In this document: positions 52,120 to 59,948 of the stretch, piece after piece | How the letters are laid out: each line of letters opens with the position of its first letter | How positions within the stretch are numbered: position 1 is the first letter of the stretch | Assembly (NCBI GenBank): GCA_030680175.1 | Contig: JAUXWO010000111.1 | Coordinates: 1 to 64,000 of the forward strand | DNA length: 64,000 bases | Direction: 5' to 3' | Origin: Vicinamibacterales bacterium | GTDB lineage: Bacteria; Acidobacteriota; Vicinamibacteria; Vicinamibacterales; UBA2999 | Notes under the pieces: model-generated | The model's input: the letters and a program-made list of their open reading frames with translations, nothing else | Databases searched by the model: none | What the model was told of the DNA's origin: nothing | Translations under genes and position numbers: made by a program

Positions 52120-52362
52120 TTGGATTCACCAGCCGATACGCATCTGTGGACCGTTGACTCGGTGGCATGTGCCGATCTGATGGCGCAGAGGAATATTAGC
52201 CAATTCGGCTTCAATCCGGTTTTAGCTGGCGCCTTGCTGTCGGCGTTCCCAGGGTGCGTGCTGGTCCTTACCCAGCGGCCGAGGTTGGCAACGCCGGTCG
52301 CCGGTGTCGAGCTGCGGATCGCCAGCACTGCAATTCAGGTCCAAGTTCCAAACAATGCCTGA
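52120..52362 (+). pseudogene. Decayed copy of the family A C-terminal domain
   Basis: An 80-codon open frame from TTG 52120. DLMAQRNISQFGFNPVLAGA then LLSAFPGCVLVLTQRPRLAT matches the fragment at 49470 (DPMVQRNIHGLFFNPVSAGA, LFLALPGFVLACVARPRLGA), but the later helices are missing and the last residues are unrelated. At DNA level the copies are clearly diverged, so the duplication is old. Part of the 266-base gap between the lower-GC gene and the next gene; the remainder of that gap holds nothing else I recognise. Possibly co-translated but unlikely to be functional. Confidence 0.62.
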
Positions 52363-54919
52363 CTCTCTTCGAACGAGACGCCGAGGCCTTGCCCTTGAAG
52401 CCGCCCTCGTGCTGGTCGTCCTGATGGCCGGGTACGTCCTTGGCTCGCAGTACCACCAGGCGTTCCGCGCCGCTGGCGAGCGCGAGGACTTCGGGCAGTA
52501 CACCTTCGCGGCCGCGGTGTCGCTGGCCTGTGGCTACGGTTTCTCGGACATCGCGGCGGATGCGGCGGGCCAGGCCTTGCCAGTGGAACTGCAGCAGTTC
52601 CTCGCGCTCGAGCGCGATACGTTCGACTGCAACGCGCTCCCCGCGGGGCTCCCGGCCGTCACCCCCAACCTCACGCAGGGCCTCTACCGGTACCTGATGA
52701 CGACGGTGGCGGCGGTCTGGATGGTCACGGGCGTGTCCTGGAGCGCGTTGTCGCCGCTCTTCGGTGCGTTCTACGGCCTCACGCTGGTCGTGGCGTATGG
52801 GCTCTTCCGTCTGGGCATGGGCCGCGTGCTGGCGCTGCTGGCGACGGCGGCCCTGGCGGTCTCGGCCGTGCATCTCGGCCACCTGCCGCTCCTCCGCGAT
52901 TATGCCAAGGCGCCGTTCATCCTCACGTTGATCCTGATCATGGCGCACCTCGCGCGAGGCCCGTTCGAGCCCCGGCGCGCGCTGTGGCTGTCCGGCGCGT
53001 TCGGGGTCGTGCTGGGCATCGGCTTCGGGTTCCGCAACGACCTGCTGATCGTCACGCTGCCGTGGGTCGCCGTCGTGCTGCTGTGCGTGCCGGCCGCGCT
53101 CAGGGCGCGGCTGCCGCTGAAGGCCGCGTGCCTGGCGGTCTCGGCCGCCACCTTTCTGGCCGCCGCCGCGCCGGTGCTCGTGGCCTACGGGCGGGGCAGC
53201 AACACGGGGCACGTCGCCCTGCTCGGCGCGATGACGCCGTTCGACGCCCCACTCGGCGTCGCCGGGTCCGTCTACGAGTGGGGCTACGTCTACTCTGACC
53301 ACCTCGCCAGTGCGATGGTCGTCAACTATGCGCTCCGCACGCAGGCCGCCGCCATCGAGTACCTGACGCCGGCCTACGACGCGGCCGCGGTCAGATACCT
53401 CGTCGACATCACGTGGCAATGGCCGGCCGACCTGGCGGTGCGTGCGTTCGCGTCGATCCTGAAGGTGCTGGACCTCCCGTTCGCCTGGCGCGACGTCGTC
53501 AGCCCGGTGCCCCGGGGCCTGGCAGGGACGTGGGCGGATCCGTTCTTCACGGCCCAGGCCGGCCGGCTCGGTGTCCTGGTGGGCGCCGGACCGTATCTGC
53601 TGGCGGCCGCCCTGGCGGGGATGGCCTCTGCCGGCATGCGTGTGCCGCTCACCCTGCTCGCCTTCACGGCGTACTTCGCGGGGTACCCCGCCATCCAGTT
53701 CCACGTGCGCCACTACTTCCATCTGGAGTTCATCACCTGGTGGAGCCTCGGCTTCCTGGCGCAGCGACTCGTCAACGGGCTGCGCGATTCCGCGAGCCGG
53801 TCCGCGTGGAGCGCGGGCCTGCCCGGAGCCGCGCCCCGCGTGGCGGCGTTCCTGGCGGTGGCCGTGCTCCTCGCCGTGAGCCCGGTCGCGGCGCTGCGCG
53901 CCTGGCAGGACGATCGGCTGTCGGCCGTCTTCGCCGACGAGTATCTGGGAGCCGCCCGCACGGATCTGCCGTCCGTCACCGAGCCGCTGGACGATGAGGG
54001 CCGGACCCTGGTGTCGATGCCCACGATGTGGCACGGCGTGGCGGGCGGGCCGGAGGTCCGCGCGGCGTACCTGGTCGTGGAGTTCTCGTCCCCCGCGTGT
54101 CCGGCAGGCGACGTCTCGGCCGCATTCAGGTTTCGCGACCCCGCCGCGAGCGAGGACTTCCGGAAGGTGATCGACGCGAGGATCGCGGCCGGCGGCGCCC
54201 CGACGACGGTCTTCTTTCCCGTCTACGAGGCCCCGTCGCTCGCGGCGTTCCGCGGGATCGACCTGCTGACCACCGACGTGGGCTGCCTGTCGCGGGTCTC
54301 CCGTGTTGAGGACGCCGACCTGCCGCGGTTGCTGCTGGTGCTCAACCTGACGCCGGCCTGGCGTGACGCAACGCTCCATCAGACCCTCAGCCGCTTCGAA
54401 TCGGCCACCGACGGGCTCGGTCCGAGGGCCACCTACGCGTCGTTCCCGGACGGCGTGCCGCGGCCGGACCTCGGCCGCATCGATCCGATGACCGGCGAGG
54501 GCGCCGTCGTCCTCTCCGAGCCCGCGCTCGTGGCGCCGGCGGACGGCGGCTGGCGCATTCAGGGCCGGCCGTCCACGCCGTATGCGTACCTGCTGGGGTT
54601 GCGACCCGAGACCGTGCCCGCGGGCGGGCATTTCGTAGTCACGGGGGAACTCCGGCGCGGCGGGCTCACCATCGGGCTGCTGAAGGACGACCGGTGGGCG
54701 GGCGCGGTGAACGTGACGGCCCCCGGGCCGTTCGTGGCCGTGGTGCGGGTGGCGGACGAGGGGGAGTACGCGCCGATCGTGGCCAGCTACGGCACGCCCG
54801 GAGTCGTCGACGCCTGGGTGCCGGGCCTGCGTCCGTGGTTGCCATCGCTCGTCACCCGCGCGTCGCGGGTCGGCGCCGACGTCCATGCGGCCGGATGGAT
54901 CCGTGAGACGGAGCGCTAG
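52355..54919 (+). CDS. GT-C-like membrane protein with shared C-terminal GGLT/DRW domain
   Basis: About 854 residues from ATG 52355 (a GTG-type start 17 codons upstream overlaps the pseudogene). Helix 1 is LALEAALVLVVLMAGYVLGS; an exterior loop with ALERDTFDCNALPAG precedes about ten helices (to about residue 520), consistent with a PMT-like transferase. The last 330 residues are periplasmic. Near residue 769 it carries RRGGLTIGLLKDDRWAGAV, then a beta-rich stretch ending AAGWIRETER. The same block occurs in the proteins at 26165 and 54923. High GC returns sharply at this gene after the lower-GC segment. Confidence 0.75.
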   Translation: MPDSLRTRRRGLALEAALVLVVLMAGYVLGSQYHQAFRAAGEREDFGQYTFAAAVSLACGYGFSDIAADAAGQALPVELQQFLALERDTFDCNALPAGLPAVTPNLTQGLYRYLMTTVAAVWMVTGVSWSALSPLFGAFYGLTLVVAYGLFRLGMGRVLALLATAALAVSAVHLGHLPLLRDYAKAPFILTLILIMAHLARGPFEPRRALWLSGAFGVVLGIGFGFRNDLLIVTLPWVAVVLLCVPAALRARLPLKAACLAVSAATFLAAAAPVLVAYGRGSNTGHVALLGAMTPFDAPLGVAGSVYEWGYVYSDHLASAMVVNYALRTQAAAIEYLTPAYDAAAVRYLVDITWQWPADLAVRAFASILKVLDLPFAWRDVVSPVPRGLAGTWADPFFTAQAGRLGVLVGAGPYLLAAALAGMASAGMRVPLTLLAFTAYFAGYPAIQFHVRHYFHLEFITWWSLGFLAQRLVNGLRDSASRSAWSAGLPGAAPRVAAFLAVAVLLAVSPVAALRAWQDDRLSAVFADEYLGAARTDLPSVTEPLDDEGRTLVSMPTMWHGVAGGPEVRAAYLVVEFSSPACPAGDVSAAFRFRDPAASEDFRKVIDARIAAGGAPTTVFFPVYEAPSLAAFRGIDLLTTDVGCLSRVSRVEDADLPRLLLVLNLTPAWRDATLHQTLSRFESATDGLGPRATYASFPDGVPRPDLGRIDPMTGEGAVVLSEPALVAPADGGWRIQGRPSTPYAYLLGLRPETVPAGGHFVVTGELRRGGLTIGLLKDDRWAGAVNVTAPGPFVAVVRVADEGEYAPIVASYGTPGVVDAWVPGLRPWLPSLVTRASRVGADVHAAGWIRETER

Positions 54920-54922
54920 CGC

Positions 54923-57151
54923 ATGATGATCGCTCGCGACAGCCGTGCCCTGGCGATCGACGCGAGCCTGGCCGCCGGCCTCGCGGCGCTGACGGTGGGG
55001 TGCGCGGTTGCGCTGGCGCCGCTCGGCTTCAACGCCGGCTTCGTCGACATGGCGCACGACGGGTACCAGCTGCGCCAGGCGCTCGACCTGAGCGGCGGCG
55101 GCGTGGTCTTCCGGGACACCTTCGATCAGTACGGTCCGCTGACGCCGTATCTCAATCTGCTCGGCTTCAGCGTGTTCGGCGAGCGGCTGCTGGCCATCAA
55201 GCACTTCGTGGCGGTCTGGTACGGGCTGACGGCCGTGGTGCTGTTCGTGCTGGCGCGCCACTACCTCAACCGGGTGCTGAGCGTCGCCGTCGTGATCCTG
55301 TGGGTGTTGACCGCCCCGTTCTACCAGCACGGCGTGATGCTGTCGCCGCACGCGTACGCGATCGCCTTTCAGGCCGTCGCGATGATCTGGCTGATCCGCG
55401 GCGACGGGCGGTGGCCTCCCGTGGCCAGCCTCGCGGTGGTCGGCCTGCTGTGCGGGGTGGGCTGGATGCTCAAGCAGTCCGTGGGGGCCCTGTTCGTCGT
55501 GGCCGTGGCGGGGTTCATCGCGACCGAGGCGCTCCTCGCGCGGAACGTCCGGCTCGGGGCGCTCCGCCTGGCGGGGCTCGGTGCCGGCTTCGGCCTCGTC
55601 ATCGTCGGCACCCTCCTGTGGCTGGAATGGCAGGGGGCGTCCGCGGACTGGTATCGGCAGACGATGCTCTTCCCGCCCGAGTTCTACCTGCGGACGATGA
55701 CGACCTTCAATTCACCGTGGCTGGAGGCGCTCGACACGTTCGTGCGGGTGCAGTGGAACGCCGAGCCCTTCTGGCATGTCTGGCGCCTCATCGTGATCGG
55801 CGGCGCGCTCGCGGCCGTCAGGTCCGGCCGCAGCGACCCGAAGCTGGTGCTGGCGGGGTGGGTCACCGCCCTGTCGTGGCTGGCGGCCTTCCCGTCGGGC
55901 AACTTCATGCACCAGTGGTGGACGATCAGCCCCACGCTCTGCGCGGGCGTCTACGTCGTCAGCCGGGGCTGGACGCGCCTCTTCGGCGGGGCCTCCCCAC
56001 GCGCGCGCGCCGCCGTGACGCTGGCGACGCTGGCCGTCTTCGTCGCCCTGGTGTGGACGCCGGTGGAGGCGCGCGTGACCGACGCCTGGGCGCGGCACCA
56101 GCTCCTCGGGGAGACGCTGCAGGAACCCCGGACCCTGAGCGGCATCCGCACGGACGCGGCGACGCACGAGGGCATCACGACGATGTACCGCGCCGCGGCG
56201 GAGTACCGTGTGCAGCACCCGCGGGTGCCGATCGTGTCGATCGACTCGTCGGACGGCCACCGGACCGGCGTGGCGCAGAGCCTGCCGGTGCTGTCGTTCT
56301 TCGAGGACCGCACGCATCCCGAGCCGGTGTACTGGAGCCTGCCGGCGTTGTCCACGGTGGTGTATCCGGAGTACGCCGGCGTCATGTCCGCGTACGTCCG
56401 CGACACCGGCGCCCTCATCGTGGACTTCCTCCCCGGGGGGACGGCGCCCCGCGACGTGCGTGGCTACCGTGTGCTCTCGACATCGACGCTGCGCGATGGC
56501 CAGTTGTCGCTCTACGCGCCCGACCCGGCGGGCACGGCCGGGGAATCGGTGTACGAGATCATGGCGGGGGCCGACCGGCACCGGCGCCTCCCGCAGTTCG
56601 AGCCCATCATCAGGTGGATTCCCGATGTTGCGACCGGCCGGTTGAGAGTCGGCATGCTCTACGCCTGGCCTCTTGGTACTCCGTTCCCGCAGGAAGTCCC
56701 GATGCCGATGGCTCTGCCTCCAGACGGAGTCGACATTCTCGCGCCCATTGTGTCGAGCGCAGATGGAGGCTGGAGGGTCGACGGACACCCGGATGCGCCG
56801 ATGACCTATCTGGTTAAGGCCAGGCCTACGACCAGGCTGGCGGGAGAGCGCTTCGTGGCGACCGGTGTCGTGTTCGACGGAGGGCTGACCCTCGGATTTG
56901 TGCGTGACGACCGATGGGTCGGGTACACGAACATTGACCGGGTTGGCTGGTTCGTGGTGTCTCTGACGGTGCCGGACGACGGCGACTACGAGATCGTCCT
57001 GGCCAACAACCTGCGTGTGCAGCCGTCCCTCTGGGACCCGGTGGTGGACGCCCTCGGCCTCCGGGCCTGGTTCCCGGCGCCGAGCCTCACGAATGATTTC
57101 TGGGTCCAGCAGGCCGGCTGGGTCGTGCCCGGCGGATCGGTCGAGCCGTGA
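54923..57151 (+). CDS. GT-C-like membrane protein with shared C-terminal GGLT/DRW domain (second)
   Basis: 742 residues. After helix 1 comes FVDMAHDGYQLRQALDLSGG with an early Asp, then VFRDTFDQYGPLTPYLNLLG, a pattern very like PMT_2/ArnT-type enzymes (D...Q.GP). About ten helices reach residue 390. The periplasmic part ends with FDGGLTLGFVRDDRWVGYTN (about 652-671) and NDFWVQQAGWVVPG, aligning with the tail of the preceding protein. The two genes are 3 bases apart and probably act together. Overlaps the NUDIX gene by 4 bases. Donor likely a polyprenyl-phosphate sugar. Confidence 0.77.
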   Translation: MMIARDSRALAIDASLAAGLAALTVGCAVALAPLGFNAGFVDMAHDGYQLRQALDLSGGGVVFRDTFDQYGPLTPYLNLLGFSVFGERLLAIKHFVAVWYGLTAVVLFVLARHYLNRVLSVAVVILWVLTAPFYQHGVMLSPHAYAIAFQAVAMIWLIRGDGRWPPVASLAVVGLLCGVGWMLKQSVGALFVVAVAGFIATEALLARNVRLGALRLAGLGAGFGLVIVGTLLWLEWQGASADWYRQTMLFPPEFYLRTMTTFNSPWLEALDTFVRVQWNAEPFWHVWRLIVIGGALAAVRSGRSDPKLVLAGWVTALSWLAAFPSGNFMHQWWTISPTLCAGVYVVSRGWTRLFGGASPRARAAVTLATLAVFVALVWTPVEARVTDAWARHQLLGETLQEPRTLSGIRTDAATHEGITTMYRAAAEYRVQHPRVPIVSIDSSDGHRTGVAQSLPVLSFFEDRTHPEPVYWSLPALSTVVYPEYAGVMSAYVRDTGALIVDFLPGGTAPRDVRGYRVLSTSTLRDGQLSLYAPDPAGTAGESVYEIMAGADRHRRLPQFEPIIRWIPDVATGRLRVGMLYAWPLGTPFPQEVPMPMALPPDGVDILAPIVSSADGGWRVDGHPDAPMTYLVKARPTTRLAGERFVATGVVFDGGLTLGFVRDDRWVGYTNIDRVGWFVVSLTVPDDGDYEIVLANNLRVQPSLWDPVVDALGLRAWFPAPSLTNDFWVQQAGWVVPGGSVEP

Positions 57152-57876
57152 TCAGGGCGCGGCTGGACGAGGACAACGAGGACGCCATGGAGTTCGACGC
57201 CGATCACTGCCTGCGGCGGTACTTCGAGCTGGTGCGCGAACGCCCCGAGCGTTTCGTCAACCCGCCCGGGCATATCTACGAGATCCTGCTGGACCCCGAA
57301 CGGATCGCGCACGCGCAGGCGGAGGCGGTCCGCAGCCGCCGGCACGAGGGCCTGTCGGTGGCCGACACGCGCGTCGGCGTCCTCTCCGAGGATCCGTACC
57401 TGGTGACGATGCGGGATGCGGTGCGGTTCGCCGATGGCAGCTACGGCCTCTACAACCGGCTGATGGTGCCGAGCGGCGCGGCGATCCTGCCGCTCCTGAA
57501 CGACAGCGTGGTGCTCCTGAACCGGTTCAGGCATGGCACGCGCCGCTGGCATCTGGAGGCGCCGCGGGGGTCGTTCTCGGGCGCCGGTTCGCGGATGGAC
57601 GAGGCGCGTCGCGAGCTGCTCGAGGAGATCGGCGCCGAAGCCAGGGCGATGGTGCCACTCGGCCAGCTGCACTCCACCACCGGCTGCCTCGACGAGGAGC
57701 ACGAGCTCTTCCTGGCGCGGATCGATGCGATCGGCGTGCCGGATCGCCACGAGGCGATCCAGTCACTCGACGTCCTGCCGGTGGCCCGCGTCGAGGCGCT
57801 GATGGCCGACGGGACGATCACCGACGGGCCCACGCTGACCCTGTTCCTGCGCGGCCGGCTTGGCGGGCACTTCTGA
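57148..57876 (+). CDS. NUDIX hydrolase-like protein
   Basis: 242 residues from GTG 57148. The second half has a Nudix-type region: HLEAPRGSFSGAGSRMDEAR then RELLEEIGAEARAMVPLGQL, giving RE-L-x-EE-x-G with a preceding Gly, and LHSTTGCLDEEHELFLARID as in ADP-ribose or nucleotide-sugar pyrophosphatases. The first 100 residues (CLRRYFELVRERPERFVNPP) form an unusual N-terminal domain not part of the Nudix fold. It may clear NDP-sugars or other nucleotides. It shares a base with the start of the next gene. Confidence 0.78.
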   Translation: MIRARLDEDNEDAMEFDADHCLRRYFELVRERPERFVNPPGHIYEILLDPERIAHAQAEAVRSRRHEGLSVADTRVGVLSEDPYLVTMRDAVRFADGSYGLYNRLMVPSGAAILPLLNDSVVLLNRFRHGTRRWHLEAPRGSFSGAGSRMDEARRELLEEIGAEARAMVPLGQLHSTTGCLDEEHELFLARIDAIGVPDRHEAIQSLDVLPVARVEALMADGTITDGPTLTLFLRGRLGGHF

Positions 57877-58889
57877 TGTCTGGACGGACGCTTCGACTGG
57901 CGGGCGCGGTGGCGGTGAGCGGCATCGCGTTGTGGGTGGCGTTCAGGGCCGTCCCGCTCGACGCGCTGGCCGCGGCGCTGCGGTCGGCCAACTACTGGTG
58001 GCTGGCGCCGTACGTCCCGCTGGCCGTGGCGCTGAACGTCCTGCGCGGCGAGATCTGGCGCCGGCTGCTCAGCCGCCGCGTGACGACCCCCGAGGCGTTC
58101 TGGGCGTACAGCATCGGCTTTCTCGTGAACAACGTGATGCCGTTCCGCATGGGGGAGGCCGCCCGCGTCGTGGCGCTCGCGTCGCGCCGCCGGCTGCCGG
58201 TGGTCGAAGTGGCGGCGGCCGCGGGGCTGGAGCGGCTGTGCGACGTGATCGCGCTGCTCATCATCATGATCGCGGTGCTGCCGTTCGTGGCGCACGTCGG
58301 CAACGTGGCGCAGGCGGCGTGGCTGAGCGCCGGGCTCGTGGCGCTGGCGCTGGCCGGGCTCGCGGCGCTCGTGGCGGGCCGGCGTCATGCCGATCGCCTG
58401 ATGGCGACGGTGGCGGGCGCCGTGCTGCCCCGGCATGCCGGGGTGGTCGTCGCGCGCTGGCACGAGTTGATGGAGGCGCTCGGGGTCATCAGCCGTCCCG
58501 GCGTGGCGGTGCCGGTGGCCGCGGGCGCCGCGACCGTCTGGATCCTGACGCTCGTGCTGCAGTGGACCGTGCTCAAGGCGTTCCAGCCGGCCGCCAGCAT
58601 GGCGGAGGCGGCGGTGTTCGTCGCGGTCGTCTCGGTCGGCGGCGCGATCCCGGCGGCGCCCGGCGCGATTGGGACCTACCAGTGGGTTGGCCAGCAGGCG
58701 CTGACGATCCCGTTCCCGTTGCTCTACTCGCCGCCGGTCGCGCTGGCCGTCGCGGTCGTGTCCCACGCGGCGTCGTACGTCTTCAGCTCGCTGCTCGGGG
58801 CCGCGGGCCTCTGGTATTTCGGCATGCCGCTCGCCCAGCTTCGCCAGGACGCCGCGGCCGTGCCGGCGTTGGAACCGGAACATCTGTGA
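57876..58889 (+). CDS. LPG-synthase-TM family membrane protein (flippase-like)
   Basis: About 337 residues from ATG 57876, with seven or eight helices. FWAYSIGFLVNNVMPFRMGE, the N-x-x-P-x-R-x-GE motif, and AAAGLERLCDVIALLIIM are hallmarks of the lysylphosphatidylglycerol-synthase transmembrane family (also seen in AglD-like proteins); GGAIPAAPGAIGTYQWVGQQ is the second conserved motif. No aminoacyl-transferase domain is attached. Members in glycan loci are thought to handle lipid-linked sugars or lipid flipping. A 25-base gap with CGGAG precedes the next gene. Confidence 0.85.
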   Translation: MSGRTLRLAGAVAVSGIALWVAFRAVPLDALAAALRSANYWWLAPYVPLAVALNVLRGEIWRRLLSRRVTTPEAFWAYSIGFLVNNVMPFRMGEAARVVALASRRRLPVVEVAAAAGLERLCDVIALLIIMIAVLPFVAHVGNVAQAAWLSAGLVALALAGLAALVAGRRHADRLMATVAGAVLPRHAGVVVARWHELMEALGVISRPGVAVPVAAGAATVWILTLVLQWTVLKAFQPAASMAEAAVFVAVVSVGGAIPAAPGAIGTYQWVGQQALTIPFPLLYSPPVALAVAVVSHAASYVFSSLLGAAGLWYFGMPLAQLRQDAAAVPALEPEHL

Positions 58890-58913
58890 TATTTTTCGAA
58901 CGGAGTCGATAGC

Positions 58914-59948
58914 GTGCAGAGCGAACAGCGTACCCCTGCGAACGTCCGGTCGTGTCTCGTCACCGGCGGGGCAGGGTTCATCGGCAGCCACCTCGTGGAG
59001 CGGCTGCTGCACGACGGGCACGATGTCCGCGTGATCGACAACTACAGCACCGGACGGCCGCTGAACCTGGCCCATCTTCAGCCCCACCCGCGGCTGACCG
59101 TGATCGAGGCGGACATCGCCGATACGGCGGCGATCGCGCCGGCGTTCTCCGGGGTCGAGTGGGTCTTCCACATGGCGGCGCTCGCCGACATCGTGCCGTC
59201 GATCCAGCAGCCGATGGCCTATCACCACTCGAACGTGGACGGGACCATGTCGGTCCTCGAGTGCGCGCGGCACGCGAACGTCAAGCGGTTCCTCTACACG
59301 GCGTCCTCGTCCTGCTACGGCATCCCGGACGTCTTCCCGACGCCGGAGACGGCGGCCATCCGGCCGCAGTATCCGTACGCGCTCACCAAGTATGTGGGCG
59401 AGACGTACGCGATGCATTGGGCGCAGGTCTACAAGCTGCCCGTCGTGTCGCTGCGCCTGTTCAACGTCTACGGCCCGCGGTCGCGCACGTCGGGCACCTA
59501 CGGCGCGGTGTTCGGGGTCTTCCTGGCGCAACTGCTGCACGGCCAGCCGCTGACCGTGGTGGGCGACGGCACGCAGACGCGGGACTTCACGTTCGTGACC
59601 GACGTCGCGGATGCGTTCGTGACCGCGGCCGCGTCGGACGTGACCGGGGAGATCCTGAACGTCGGCAGCACCAACACCTACAGCGTGAACCGCCTGGCGG
59701 AGCTGCTCGGCGGGGAGATCGTCCACATTCCGAAGCGTCCGGGCGAGCCCGACTGCACGTTTGCCGACACCGCGAAGATCGCCCGGCTCCTGGGCTGGCA
59801 GCCGAAGGTGCCGCTCGAAGCCGGCGTGAAGATCATGCTGGAGAACATCGAGTACTGGCGGGAGGCGCCGGTCTGGGATCCCGAGTCGATTGCCGATGCC
59901 ACGAAGGCGTGGTTCCAGTACCTGGCCCCTGCGAGCGACAAGCCGTGA
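58914..59948 (+). CDS. NAD-dependent epimerase (UDP-glucose/GlcNAc 4-epimerase type)
   Basis: 344 residues from GTG 58914. CLVTGGAGFIGSHLVERLLH (NAD loop), VIDNYSTGRPLNLAHLQPHP, YTASSSCYGIPDVFPTPETA and YALTKYVGETYAMHW (Tyr-x3-Lys) follow the GalE/WbpP order; LRLFNVYGPRSRTSGTYGAV is the substrate loop. The C-terminus is of regular length. It probably interconverts C4 epimers of UDP-hexoses or UDP-HexNAc. Its stop overlaps the bifunctional nucleotidylyltransferase/kinase start by 4 bases, so both may serve one activated sugar. Confidence 0.87.
   Translation: MQSEQRTPANVRSCLVTGGAGFIGSHLVERLLHDGHDVRVIDNYSTGRPLNLAHLQPHPRLTVIEADIADTAAIAPAFSGVEWVFHMAALADIVPSIQQPMAYHHSNVDGTMSVLECARHANVKRFLYTASSSCYGIPDVFPTPETAAIRPQYPYALTKYVGETYAMHWAQVYKLPVVSLRLFNVYGPRSRTSGTYGAVFGVFLAQLLHGQPLTVVGDGTQTRDFTFVTDVADAFVTAAASDVTGEILNVGSTNTYSVNRLAELLGGEIVHIPKRPGEPDCTFADTAKIARLLGWQPKVPLEAGVKIMLENIEYWREAPVWDPESIADATKAWFQYLAPASDKP

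Noticed and set aside
52268-55351. Long minus-strand frame of about 1027 codons over the GT-C genes
   Set aside because: High third-position GC makes long antisense frames common here; no recognisable domain, and the + strand genes have membrane and enzyme motifs.
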